64,000 nucleotides of DNA, from contig JAYKKT010000064.1 of NCBI GenBank assembly GCA_036023115.1, positions 5,880,001-5,944,000 of the forward strand, given 5' to 3'. The position numbers and the translations under genes were made by a program. Shown piece by piece: positions 22,619 through 34,810 of this stretch (within the stretch, counting starts at the first letter, position 1; each line of letters opens with the position of its first letter). Below the pieces are notes generated by a model. The model was not told where the DNA came from, searched no databases, and saw only the letters and a program-made list of their open reading frames with translations. This stretch comes from Brasenia schreberi (Eukaryota > Streptophyta > Magnoliopsida > Nymphaeales > Cabombaceae).

Positions 22619-23993
22619 CCGTTCTAATTCCCGTGCCTCGAAAAAAGGGGTTTCGGCTCGAAGATGGCAATAGGACTCGTCCTATTCAACCACAGGCACA
22701 ACCGGCGAGATCGGGTGTGTAGAGACTTTCTTAGTGTCGATTTCTTAGTGCCGATGCTTGCTCTACTCACGAGACAAGGTACTCCCACATACCTTGGGTT
22801 GTGTGTCTATCACCATTCCTCACTCACTCACACTCCTGATGAAAAGAAGGGTTGTAACAGCCAAGAGAAAAAAATGAACCGAGGTTTCTTGATATCAAGG
22901 GAGACTTACAAGAATGACACACACTTTAGGCCACCCTCTTGGTGTATCCTTGCATGCTTCTACCAGCCTACTTGGCCAATAAGCACTCCTTGTCCTTTAA
23001 GCAATAGTCGAAGTCTTTAGACTGATCCTCATGATTTTCCTAGAAAGTTTCCTTCTCTAGAACCTTCTTCATGACTGAAGTAGTTAACAAGAAGTTTTAG
23101 CCTAACAAAAGAACAACTAAAAAGGCTATTCTTGTAGATACTCCTAACCCTAACTCTAGAATCCTTAAGGAAGTTGTAGCCTAGTTATATAACTAGTAGA
23201 CTAATAAAGAATCCCCTATCCTAAAACCATCCTAGTTACAAGAGACTACTCACATTGTTACAATATGGGACACAAAAGTGTTATATAGTTATAACTCTAA
23301 CCCACTTGGATATGGGTTTATAAGATACTTAAGATTTAGTTAACCAACTACATTAGGGAGGTTTTTAGAATATGATGTCACCCAAAACCATCACTAGCTT
23401 TGACTCTCACCCTGCGCTACATAACGAAGAGGGCATTCTCCCTACTAAAAGAGGAAGACTAAGTGGGAGAGAGAGAGGATCACCATGTACTTGTGATGCA
23501 TGTGAGTGGTGTGCATATACTGTAGGTGCACTCCACCAAGCTGCTCTAAGGTATGTCCCTTACCCCTTTGTGTTACTAGCACTTTGTCATGTGACAATAT
23601 TATGCTGGCAAAGCTGGACTTGCCCTCGAGGTTAAGTACGTGTTAATGCTTGTAGTGCTCTCCGACTAAGTGTTGACCCTAACTTACTCCACCGTCCTAA
23701 TTCCTGTGCCTTGATGAGGGGGTTCCGACTTGATGATGACAATAGGACTCATCTTACTCAGCCACACCAGTACAATCGGTGAGATCCGGTGTGAAGGGAC
23801 CCTTCTCTAGCACCGGTGCATGCTCTAAGGTACGTGTTAATGCTTGTAGTGCTCTCCGACTAAGTGTTGACCCTAACTTACTCCACCGTCCTAATTCCTA
23901 TGCCTTACGAGGGGGTTCCGACTTGATGATAACAATAAAACTCATTTTACTCAGCCGCTGTGAAGGGACCCTTCTCTAGCACCGGTGCATGCT
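22619..23993 (+). repeat. Three related copies of a ~190-bp unit, two in tandem
   Basis: Copy B (23637-23830) and copy C (23831-23993) are direct neighbours with a 194-bp period. They share TACGTGTTAATGCTTGTAGT, GCTCTCCGACTAAGTGTTGA, GGGGGTTCCGACTTGATGAT and CTTCTCTAGCACCGGTGCAT. Copy C lacks about 24 bp in the middle. A more diverged copy A lies at 22619-22795 (GTTCTAATTCCCGTGCCTCG, GGTTTCGGCTCGAAGATGG, CCGGCGAGATCGG). The block after copy C (TACTCATGAGACAAGGCACT) also echoes the one after copy A. No protein is recognised in any frame. Confidence 0.82.
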
Positions 23994-24013
23994 GTACTCA
24001 TGAGACAAGGCAC

Positions 24014-24031
24014 TCTTGGTAAGCTTTTGTT

Positions 24032-24065
<34 letters not shown>

Positions 24066-25238
24066 CCCTCTCATGGGACTCTTCTAGACAATATGTGTCA
24101 TTGGTGTGATCACATAGACAACAAAAAACATTAAGTGATCAACATCGACACGAGCATCAATGTCATTTAATATACATGAATACGTTAAATATGACATAAG
24201 ATAATGTCTTAATTATCACCATTTAATTGATCGCTATTGAGAGATAATTGAGAAGTGTAGCAACTTCCATTCTCTCTCTCTCTCTATATATATATATATG
24301 TGAGAGAGAGAAGGGATGAAAAAAGGGTTAGGGTTAGATTGCCTTGGTTTAATCAGCTTAGTTCGATTTAATCGCTGGTCAAACACCCTTACGCTAATAG
24401 AAGAGGAACATGGGGGTCCAATGGGCTCCGCCATTTAAAGTTCAAACCAATAAAAAGATTAATATGGAACGGCAGATGCAACGAGCAAAGCCAACATGCA
24501 GATCAATAAAAAGAAATGCACCAAACTTATAGAGGTCAGTGGCCTTAGTAATGGGCTTGCTGTATCCTTCGTCATATCCCACCAACCAACCGGTTACTGT
24601 GAGTTCTTGTCATGCCCTAATGCTTCTACTGATATTATCGCCTTCAACTTAACGTTGACATTGTTAGCTAACTGAGATAATACAATACACATGATACATA
24701 TCCTAATGTATCATAATTTTTCAAAAAACATCTTGAAAAACTATATGCCTCCATATCTTACAACTTGGTAAGCAACATTATATGCTTACATATTCAAACA
24801 AATATGAACCGTTCAATTTAAAAAAGGTAAATGCTTGATATATGAACTTTAAAACAAAAATCAACCATTTAGATTATTGAAATTTATTTAGTAGCATGTA
24901 ATATTGGTAGCATATGCTATGCACCTTGTGATTCGACATACGATTTTTCTTTCCCTACCTGTACCGTGCCCGAACAGGTACCTGTACCCGTGCCCCCGTA
25001 CCAAGTAGAAAGAGGGAGTTCAACCTTGCTTAACAACGAAGGCAGGGGAAGCCGTCTTTCAACCACCGGCTGTATCCGGTTTCACCCTCTCTTTCTACCG
25101 GCACCATCTTCTCTGTATAAAGCCTTTCCTGTCCCAGAAAGCAAATCGCCTATTTCGAATTCGTTTCCCCCTTTCGGCTTCTCCCGTTCTTCTCGACGAA
25201 GGCGAAGAAGACGAGTTGCCTCTCTCTCTGTCTCTGCC
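24014..25238. other. Upstream flank of the DEM gene with two microsatellites
   Basis: A (TC)n-(TA)n microsatellite at about 24030-24064 and a second one at 24270-24298 followed by (GA)n. Two consecutive TTAGGG units near 24327 are too few to mean anything telomeric. From about 24960 the DNA becomes GC-richer and CT-rich, which fits a 5' untranslated leader of the gene starting at 25239. The DEM frame is open upstream to 24966, but with no ATG. Confidence 0.5.
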
Positions 25239-26861
25239 ATGGGAGGATCTCAGAGTCGGGAGGGAAACCTTTCCGATTCGGACGAAGAGGAAGAAGTAGA
25301 AGAATCGGAAGAGGAAGAGGAAGACGTGAAGAGAGATCCGCGAACCCCACCTTCTTTCAGAACCCCGAACCCTAATTCTCCCTCTCTGGCGTCGACGTCG
25401 TCCCTCGATGAGATCAACGAAACGCTGAAGGTCCTCAAACTCAAGTACGCGAACGTGCCGGGGGTGAAGAACGCGGCAAAGCTCTATCTGCACGTCGGAG
25501 GGAACTCGCCCAACGCTAAATGGGTCACTGCCGAAAAGCTGACGACGTATGGTTTCGTCAATGAGGGCGAAAGCTACGACGAGGGTTCGCGGAGGGTCAA
25601 GGGAAGCAAGCCGAAGTTCCAGCGGAAATGGTTCATGACGGTGGGAGCGAAGGTCAAGGCACTGGTATCACCGGACATGCAATTGAAGAGGTTTGATGAT
25701 CAGAGGCGCGTTGATTTCGTTTGCGACGGCGTCTGGGCGTTGAGATTCTTCACTCCAGAGGATTACAGGATCTTCCTTGCGGAGTTCGACAATTGTTTGT
25801 TTGAGAATCTGCACGAGACGGAGGCGGCAAATAGGGAAGAGGTCTATGGGAAGGATTTCAAGGGTTGGTTCGATCCGAGAGAGGCTGATGATTCGATGTG
25901 GGAAGACGCTGAAGAGAGCTTCAAAGAGGCGTATACTCCGATCAGAGACAATCAGAATCTTTTGGAAGAGTTGGAGGAGGCTGCGAACGGCGGAATCCAG
26001 AGTATGGCAATGGGTGCACTTGGTTACAGTTTTCTCGTGAGTGATTCCGGGATTGAAGCTGTGAAGAACTCGAGTCATGGTATCCGTGGAAAGGGAATCA
26101 CTGTGAAATTCAATGATGGTAAGGGTAATTTTGGTGGTTTGGCTTCTAGTTCTTCGTCTGAAACGCCTAAGAAGGCCTTGTTGATGAGAGCTGAGACTAA
26201 TATGCTTATGATGAGCCCCGCCGGAGAGGGTAAGCCGCACGCTACGGGGCTTCATCAATTGGATATTGAGACAGGGAAGGTGGTGACAGAATGGAAATTT
26301 TCGAAGGATAACACGGAGATAACGATGAGGGATATAACAAATGACACAAAAGGTGCACAATTGGATCCCTCCGGATCGACATTCTTGGGTCTGGATGACA
26401 GAAGGCTTTGTAGGTGGGATATGCGTGATCGGAAAGGGGTAGTTCAGCAGCTGGACGGTCCTGTTTTGCACTGGACGGACGGACATCAATTTGCTAGTAA
26501 CACCAAGTTTCTCTGTTTTGCCAGTACCGGAGATGGGTGTATTGTGGTTGGCTCTGCTGATGGAAAGATCCGCCTTTACTCGGATCGTTCCATGAGGATG
26601 GCGAAGACAGCATTTCCAGGACTTGGTTCGCCAATAACTCACGTTGATGTAACTTATGATGGGAAGTGGGTATTGGGAACCACGGATACTTATTTGATCC
26701 TCATCTGCACATTGTTCACTGACAAAGATGGGAAGACGAAGACCGGGTTCACTGGCCGGATGGGAAACAAGATTGCAGCTCCGCGGTTGCTGAAGTTGAC
26801 TCCTCTGGATTCTCATCTGTCAGGCCAGAATAATAAATTCCATGGAGGCCAATTCTCTTGG
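25239..26861 (+). CDS. DEM: DEM/VID27-like protein, exon 1 (residues 1-541 of a predicted 634)
   Basis: The start is the first ATG of the frame, after a CT-rich leader; the protein begins [20 protein letters not shown], with a Gly-2 that could be myristoylated. Residues ~10-31 are almost all acidic. An N-terminal PH-like VID27 region follows ([70 protein letters not shown]). From about residue 305 comes the C-terminal VID27 propeller ([75 protein letters not shown]). The exon ends in frame at GGQFSW with a GTAAGT donor. The family is known in plants as DEM or CYPRO4; loss in tomato disrupts embryo and meristem organisation. The open frame past the donor is intron. The second exon lies 14.2 kb away. 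Confidence 0.93.
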
Positions 26862-29800
26862 GTAAGTGCATTTATTTCAGTTAGTGTTCAAAGTTTGCTT
26901 TCCATGAGATCCTCTTTTCTTTAGAACCATATCCCGTGTTTTTGTTGGCTCTCAAACGTTATTTGTATGACGGGATGGGTGTTTGTGTTAGTCTGTTAGA
27001 CAATCTTCTGCTTGACATTTTTTACTGCTTCTCTATCTCTCATTTCAATCTTCATCTATTTGACATGCAAAGTATCTTCATAGAAGGGAAAGGGATAAAC
27101 TGTGCAATTCCACGCCCTTTGTATGCCGGCATAGGATTTTGAATTTCATGTTCTGAAGGGAAAATGGAAAAGGATGCTACACCTTGTATAGTTTTGAATG
27201 TCATCTGATTTCTGAATCTGCTGACATCAGAGGTCTAGAATCTTGCTATGGTTCTGTCTTTGGAACTCCCAACGTTATAGTAAATTGATTTCTGTTCTGA
27301 AATGAGGTGTACTTGTTTCTGTTGACTAGATTGGTTCTAGGTGTTCCATAGTTAGTTCTACTCTCTTTCATGAGGACAGCCCTAAGTTGCCAAAATGGTT
27401 GGACCAGCTTTTTGATAAGATGATAGAGCTCCATTTCCTAAGGTCGATTCTTTCTAGGATCTTGCCATGTTTGTGTTTGAATGACATAACATTTAGAAAA
27501 GAAAATTTCTCGTCTGACCTTGTAAGTTGTTCGTGAACATCTTTGAACTCCGATATGGTCCATGGACTGATGGACGTACTTTTTTGAACTTCTGTTTGCT
27601 TTTAGCTCCTTGTTTGAGCATGTCGGCATCTTGTTAGGATAGAAAATTTAAGATGTGGGGAAGTCTCATAAATACTTGAACTAATGTATTCATTTATGTT
27701 TCATAGAACTAAAACGTATCTTGGTCTAGTTGGAGTCATGGCTCATGGGTGTTGTCATGGTAAGTCAAAGTCAAAGAGGCTGGTGATTGTGAATCACCAA
27801 ATGATTCCACAAGGAACCCGTCTAAGCTGTGTATGGACAAGGGTTAACAAGTAGTTTCTTCAATGGTCGGCACTATGAGCTTGTGTTGTGGTCTCTCCTT
27901 AATTAAGCAAGTTGTCTAAATAAGAACATAAACTAAACTGATATTGTGTACATAGATTATATATACATTACTATTGAGGTTAATTCTCTCTCTCAAAAGG
28001 AGACAATCAAAGTATACCTAACTTTTGTAGTTATTTATGAATGCTTTGTAGATCCATAATCAGTTTATTGAGAGCACCTCTTTTAGTCACACATAGAATG
28101 CAGTTATGATTCATGAATCATTTCTACCAAGTTCAAATCCTTAGAAGGCATTTATCAAGTGTGCGCTTGTGAGAGAGACAGAGAATCGCCTGAAAACTGC
28201 TTGAACCTGAGAGTATGGTTTTATGGTCTCTCATCCCTCTGTCTTTAAGCATGTCTTAGTATCTCAGTGAAGTATCTGGATACTGTGCCAGCATGACAAG
28301 GCAGTGATTGACATGTTGGACATGACTATGTGGATACTCTACTTATTTTTATGCCGAGTAATCCAACAGAAAGATGGGGATGAAGTTGGTTCTTATTTTA
28401 GTGAAAGGATTCACTTGTTTCATTAAAAGGAAAGCAGTGATCTTGGGCTGGGAGAGTGTAAGCAAAGTGGAGGAGTAGGACATATCATTATGAGCATCCA
28501 CGATAAGATCCAACTTCCGCATAATGGATGTTGACTCCCGATGGAATGTTTTGACTTGGTCAAAGCCTTTGGTTACCCAATGAGCAAAGCCCTGACATGA
28601 CTATTAATAGATGATTAGGATGTGAGTGCTTCAATCTTGATAATATTCTAGAACAAAAAATATTTAATCTATAAAATCAGAATAGAATCAAAAGCCCAGA
28701 ATTTCGACTCTTCTTTCAGGGAAAACTAAGAATCTCAGTTGCCTTCTGTTTATGTAAATCAGATAATCACAAGTCACCATGAACTTCCAACAGCTAAAGT
28801 TATGTTTAGGACATTGACCAAGAGCAAGTTCAATTAGGAGTAGAAATGCTTTGATGCATTCAAAGTTTAGCAATCTATAGGACCCTTTCGCTGCAATTTC
28901 TCTCACAAAATAGTAAGTTGATGACAGGGGTGCCAACTGTTACAAGATCTCACCCAATTATAGTAAGTGTTTATCCTTTGATCTTCCTGAGAATTGGCAA
29001 TTGTAACGTTTCTGCATTTTGAAGAGGTCCATGTAACCAAAGTGAAAAGGCGCTTGCATCTTAACTACCTTGACAACTACTAAAGGCAGTAGATGCATTT
29101 TATAGTCCTATAACTTGTTGAAGTTTACTGGTTGGCTTCACCGTATCAACTTGTACCATGTTCTGGGCTTATGTAAGGTTGGTCCAGTTGACAGTCTTTC
29201 TTTCCAAGGACATACTTCCTACTCATTTTCTGTTGACTAAGAAAGGATTTTCCAAGCGGTCCCCTGCTAAGCTTTAGTCAACGCCAGTTTCATGGGTTAG
29301 CCAGGGGGCTTGGAAGAATTAATTAGAAGGGAAGAGCCTATCAAGCAAGTGGGAATGCCTACTTATCTATCTTCATAGGGGGCATGGCAGTTGTCATAAA
29401 TGTTACTTTTGATTCTTTCAAATCTGAAACATAAAAGGAAATTATAGAAAGTTGAAGCTTTCTTTGTGTCATTTGCTCCACGAAAGCAGTGAGGAGTGGT
29501 TCCAGTTTTGATCCACAAGCTGGTGCAGCTTAAACTCTCCATTAGATCTGTTGAGCGGTGCTTAAGCAACTGTTAAGTGCTTAAGAGTCAGCGGTTCAAG
29601 AAATACTAATTGACAACATGGCAATGGAAACCAGGAACCCATGTAGCCAAGCAGGCAAAAAGTAAAGGTGTCATCCATAGGTGGCAATATTTTGTATTTG
29701 CAAATAAGGCAGTCAATAACTTTGGTCAAATTAAGTGAAGCTTTGGCAAATAGCAGTCGTCATATTAGTGATTTGCGTGGCATTTAATTAGAGATGTTTC

Positions 29801-29963
29801 TGATGTCAACTGATAGTCAAACTATCATTGCATCAATTGTTTCGCATCGGTGAAGATAAATGTGGGTTGTTATTTTGTCAGTTAGATCAGCTGAGACAAT
29901 AGTTATGCTCTCAACTTTGGTTGCCAACATTGACTCCAGTGCTTCAATCACCCATAAGGACAA
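26862..29963 (+). other. First part of the DEM intron, no gene seen
   Basis: Starts with the GTAAGT donor. AT-rich intron sequence with no recognisable exon or transposon end before the target duplication at 29964. Confidence 0.5.
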
Positions 29964-29968
29964 GGTTG

Positions 29969-30314
29969 TGTTAACAACAGGTAAGCTACCTGAGTTCATT
30001 TTATTGAATAATGAGATAATTCATATACAATCTGTCTTAGAAGGCTTAACATTTATTGAATACAAGGTAAGCATTTATAGAGAGAGGAGTGAAAGCGAGC
30101 AACATTCGGTTGCTGGTTGAAGATAGCCTAACGGCTCATAAAGTAGGCGTTGTAGTAGCCATTGGGCCCTCTAGTGGTCCTGATGGCTCTAGTGGCCATG
30201 GTGTCAAGTGACCCTAGAGCTCATGGTGTGGCCTTGGTGGCCGGGGTTTGCTGGGACCTGATTACAAATAGAAACTTATGGGCCCTATTGGCTCAACCCT
30301 ATTACATTTTAACA
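29969..30314 (-). repeat. 3' LTR of the intronic copia-type element
   Basis: 346 bp, TGTTAACAAC to ATTTTAACA on the + strand. Shared with the right LTR: GAATAATGAGATAATTCATA, GAAGGCTTAACATTTATT, GAGTGAAAGCGAGC, TTGATTACAAATAGAAACTT and ATGGGCCCTATTGGC. Preceded by the GGTTG duplication. Confidence 0.9.
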
Positions 30315-31760
30315 CACCCTCTTCAAACTTATGACGTGTATACTAAAAGTTTGTTTCAATACTTTATGTGTGAAGTGTGAACCCACACTCCTTGTTTTAA
30401 AAGGAGAATGTTCAATTGGAGAAATCTTTTTCGAAGCTTCAACCTATTTTTTTAAATACTTTTGTGTGTTTGCATGCATTGGAACTCACCTTGTGATCTA
30501 TAACAAAACTTTAATCCCCAGTGAAAGTATTAAGATCCCATAACTACAAACGTGAAAACCTATGTTTAAAAAAAAAATCTTTAATGGAAAACATTGATCA
30601 TCTAAACAGTGTTATATGTATCGCACCGTATCGTGGTACGCCACGATACGATACATGCATTAGTATCGTAGCACGATAAGTATCACGCCGTATCACGCGA
30701 TACGACACTGTATCGCTCGTACGATACGGGTGATACGACCAAGGACCCTTGACATTTTTGTGGGTTTTTGGCGTCTGTTCACGACTCCCTAACGCTGCTT
30801 AAGCCTTTTTTCGGTGGCTCTCCTCTTCCTTGGTGTTAAGGCTCCCTAGTTATTTTTTGGTGTTATTTGCATTTTTCTTTTTTTGAATGACAAAATATTA
30901 AGTTATGAAGTGTGTGAATATGTTTTTTTTATTGCATTCGTGAAGTGGGAGACACTCTATTTGAGTGTCACGTGAAGATTGAGAATTTATGAATTGCTTT
31001 TATTTTCAGATTTTTATTGAATTTAAGTGTGCAATTGAGATGGTTGGAAGGGGTGTTAGGGACTTACAATCTTGGTATGACGATCCGGCATGACAGTGAG
31101 GTATAACAGTTAAGGGAAACAAATTTAAGATCAAATGTTTGTTTTGTGAGGAGGTGGTTAGTGGTGAAATTTCATGATTAAAACATCACTTAGAAGAGAA
31201 GTTGTTCCTTGCACGAGGAGAGTTAGAAAATTGTCTGAAGCCATTAAATGACAATGTTTGCATATGATTTAGAGCATACATGAGAGGAGACAACAGAAAG
31301 GATGATTTAGAGAGTTTGTTGAAGATTTTGCAAGTGAAAGTATAGAAGAAGGAGAAGATGAAGAGCTTCTTCTTGCATACAATCATTTTTTCCTCCTATC
31401 CCTGCACGTGGTGCTAAATCTTGAATTCGTATTGTTATGACTTTAGAACAATTGCACACTATGTTATCAAAAGCGGTTAGCGGGTTGTTAGCGGTTGACC
31501 TTGATATAGCGGTAGCGGGGATATAACGGGGATATAGTGGATTTAGCGGTACACTTTTATTTATGATTAAAAAATTATATATATATATATATAATAGGTT
31601 TTCTAACTTCTAAGAAATATCAAGAAACATAACCAATTCTTTAATAAATGAACGAGCAAAACACTCACTAATGAATAAGAAAAAGTAGTAAAGGAGGAAT
31701 GTCACATGCCTTTTAGCCCATATTATTTGTAGTATGCCTCATCTCCAGCCAAAGTGCATG

Positions 31761-32122
31761 AAAGTTCAGACATTAAAGCAAAAAAGAAAGGCAAAAGATC
31801 ATAAACTCCTATCACCAACATGTTCAATAGGTAAAACTTTAAATAATGAGATATTAAGACAATAGCACTTGGATGGACATATCAAAGACACATGAGATTC
31901 CCTAATGTTCCTAAATTTGCTGGATAATAGCATATGAAATGCACTGTATCGGTGTATCCAGCAAATTCAGGAACATTTGGGAATCTCGTGTGCCTTTGAT
32001 ATGTTCATCTAAGTGCTATTGCCTTAATATCTCATTATTTGAAGTTTGAACTGTTACATGGTGGTGATTGGAGTCCATGATCTTCTTTTGTCTTTCTTTT
32101 TTTTCTTTAATGTCTAAACTTT
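31761..32122. repeat. Long near-perfect inverted repeat with a 28-bp loop
   Basis: Arm 1 spans 31761-31926 and arm 2 31955-32122. Arm 2, read on the other strand, repeats arm 1: AAATAATGAGATATTAAG, GCAATAGCACTT, ACATATCAAAG, GAGATTCCC, AATGTTCCT and TTTGCTGGATA, with scattered substitutions and short gaps toward the outer ends. A transcript from either strand could fold into a ~165-bp hairpin. It lies inside hAT B, near its left end. Confidence 0.88.
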
Positions 32123-32486
32123 ATATTAACCATGTTCACTCGATGATCACCTACATCACAAGATAACGAATGTGTCATCAATTTATAAACAATATGATAA
32201 CTACAGATAACATTTACATTACTTTGATCATACTTACCCACTAATCAAAGACAATGACAATTTCATTGAACAATAGGGAAGGTAGCCTTAAAAAGCATCT
32301 TTAAAGATTGAACATAATGTTATACATCCATCAAAAGTACATAAAGGCCAATAAGCTAATTCAAAAAGTACATAACATCCATCAAAATTCAATTACAAAT
32401 TTATAATTACACTTAATTGTTTAGGTCATGTTCACTCATTTTCAGAAAAAGATCCGTATTCTTCTATTTCCTCTCCCTCTTCCTCT

Positions 32487-32909
32487 TCATCTGTTTCTTC
32501 TTATCACTATGTTACCTTCTATACTAGAAACTTCTCCTCGATATGGAAATGAAATCTTTTCAGCCTTCTTCTTAGATGTATTGTGCACATAATCATAAAT
32601 TGTTTTCTTTATTTCTTCGGTTGTATTCTTGCAAGTTGCCACATTTCCGCTTCTTCCCATTAAATGGTCCTTGTATCTTGTTATTCCGTTGGTAGAAACA
32701 TGACCACATAATGTACAAAATACTGACATATTATCTATCTTAGATTTTGTCAAACCCCAATTCCATTCTGGATCCTTAGAAGCTGGGAGTCTGTAGTTGT
32801 ATGCTTGACTAGAAAACCGATTACCAATTACATTACTAGTGCCAGTGCCATAACTACCACTGCTACTTAGAGGACAAGCAATTGTACTTGTTGATGATTC
32901 CCTTCTCAC
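32487..32909 (-). pseudogene. BED zinc-finger N-terminus of the hAT B transposase
   Basis: A 140-codon open frame. It has a Ser-rich start, then KDPEWNWGLTKSKIDNMSVF, CTLCGHVSTNGITRYKDHLM, GRSGNVATCKNTTEEIKKTI and YDYVHNTSKKKAEK. The pattern CX2C...HX4-5 followed by a second Cys after GNVATC, with a DPxW lead-in, is the BED finger of plant hAT transposases, which binds the element's ends. The frame ends without the DUF659 or hATC dimerisation regions, so only the DNA-binding part survives. Confidence 0.8.
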
Positions 32910-33599
32910 TAAAAAAAATGAGAATAACTACTCAGCTTGAGTTTTCGAACCTTATAGAAGAAATAGAACATTAAATAATTAACATTCATTGGTATCACTA
33001 AATAACCATATGATAAGAGAGGGAGATGCGGGACACTAAATGGTACAATAACCATATGATAAGAGAGGGAGAGAAAAGTTTACCCATATACATGTCTGTA
33101 TGTGTGCATGCCATCAAACACATAAACATATGGGAATAAGATGTGTGGACTGAACAAAATAGGTTTTAAGTTACATGATTTGCTTGATCCCACCTTCAGA
33201 CTTCAGCAAAGATCAGGTGTAGTATCTGTTCTTGACATATGTGAGCCTCACTTACACAATTGAAGAACTTACAGCCAGACCAGTTCATGGACCCCCTCTC
33301 GCTGAAAAAATGTTTGTTACTTTGTTCATCTGTAGGGAATATAAACTCATACACAGTTCTTAGTATCTTGTAGTTTTCCTAATTTTTAACCAAATGATCA
33401 CCATGGCCCAAGAAAAGAACCTTGAAATGTAATTAATGTGCTTTAGTGGAAAGCATTTCTGTTTTCTAGTAAGTATTGGGAAAGTAGGTTCATGTAATTG
33501 TGATATATGAGGACTTTCAAGAGCTTTCAAAATCACAATGACCAGAAGGGAATGCTTTCAAATTTGAAAAATTCAATCCAAGCTGTTATCTATGTAAGA

Positions 33600-34330
33600 A
33601 TGTCTAGTCAATAGCCGAAATCAACTAAAACAATCTCACAAGATGCTTCAAACAAAGCCAACAAAAGATTCAAAGAGCTTTACATCAAGTTTGGTTTCAG
33701 AATCTCATCCAAAGAGCACAAAACAAAGCCAGCTAGTTTACTAGGTAACTCCCAACAAACAGCCCTTGCTGTCCAAACAGAATAAAGAAAATAAACCTAA
33801 TACTAATCTAAACACTAATGTTATTATATTATTACATTTTCAATGTCCCCTACCTCGAAGTACAATCTAGTGCCCTAGAGTTTTTCTGTCAAGAAATGAA
33901 ACCTAGGAACAAGCAAGGTTTGTGAAGAAATCCACCAATTTATATTCAATTCTGGACACACATATTCATATGGGAGAAATGCCATCTCATTTTGTTTTGA
34001 ACTCTCACGGGTAGTATGTGTACTAGTTGCGATGTAGATGCTACTTTTATTATCACAAAAGCATAATGAAGAGTGTAAAGGACGAACACCAATGGCATCT
34101 ACAAGCAACCTAATTCAAGTGAGCTCCACAAGTGTAGTTATCATCGCCCAATATTGTGCTACCAATTCCACAGGCTGGCAATTCACCTTGTGAAACCCAA
34201 CCTTTAACTCATTCGACCCTATTTTAGTTAACTCAACACATATCGACTCCTGTAGAAGAAAAAGATCTGCAAGCTTATAGGAAGCTCTTCTTGTGATCTC
34301 TACCTTTGTCAACCTAAGCCCCATCTTTTG
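33600..34330 (-). mobile_element. Copia fragment: RNase H end and 3' flank, nested in hAT B
   Basis: On the minus strand, translation across 34170-33880 gives YRAMITTLVELT in one frame and LLVDAIGVRPLHSSL, CFCDNKSSIYIATST, LVDFFTNLACS and RFHFLTEKL in neighbouring ones. These are the copia RNase H block (CDNKSA signature) and the polyprotein end. A purine tract (TTCGAGGTAGGGGAC, near 33850) follows, as expected before a 3' LTR, and the DNA from there to about 33600 may be LTR. It is truncated upstream near 34330. Confidence 0.72.
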
Positions 34331-34414
34331 AATTTGTGATTAATCCAACCCAAGCATACCAACTCAAACATTGGTTTGTTCCTAATATGCTAACAGCAGG
34401 TGCAGTACCATTAG

Positions 34415-34775
34415 AAGTAGCGAGAGGGAGGGAGATGGTGTCGGGACAGGGAAGGGTCTGACAGGGGGAGGTGGTGGCGAGAGAGGGAGAGGCAGGACAG
34501 GGGAGGTGACTGAGGCGGGAGAGAGGGAGATGGTGGCGGGAGAGGGGGAGGAGCGGGATAGGGGGAGGCGGTGGCGAGAGAGGGAGAGGCGGCAGAGAGA
34601 GGAGAGGTGGGAGAGAGGGAGGTGGCTGAGGCGGGAGAGAGGGAGATGGTGGCGGGGGAGGGAGAGGCGTACTTGGAGATGGTGGCGGCGAGAGGCGGGA
34701 GCGGCCCAGAGGAGAGGATGGAGCGGGAGCAGTCGAGTGGAGAGGATGGAGAGAGGGAGAATCGAGAGACGCAGG
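34415..34775. repeat. G/A-rich imperfect tandem repeat
   Basis: About 360 bp of which the + strand is mostly G and A. A block containing GAGGCGGGAGAGAGGGAGAT occurs at about 34512 and 34628, and TGGCGAGAGAGGGAGAGGC at about 34468 and 34572, giving a period of roughly 105-115 bp. Several GGGG runs could form unusual DNA structures. Open frames on both strands here reflect low complexity, not genes. Confidence 0.75.
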
Positions 34776-34800
34776 GACGAACGAGAAACCCTTGTTCGTC

Positions 34801-34810
34801 CCTTTATATA
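34801..34810 (-). promoter_or_regulatory. Probable TATA box of the hAT B transposase gene
   Basis: On the minus strand TATATAAAGG sits ~190 bp inside the right terminus. It is followed by a strongly CT-rich leader (TCTCTCGATTCTCCCTCTC and onward), the usual form of a plant core promoter plus 5' untranslated region. The BED exon lies downstream on the same strand. Confidence 0.55.

Noticed and set aside
24320..24340. Interstitial telomere repeat (TTAGGG)
   Set aside because: Only two units; expected by chance and not of the plant TTTAGGG type.
24966..25238. N-terminal extension of DEM upstream of 25239
   Set aside because: The frame is open but begins with GTG and has no ATG before 25239. 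The stretch is Pro/Ser/Arg-rich like translated leader, and the family starts with MG near an acidic run.
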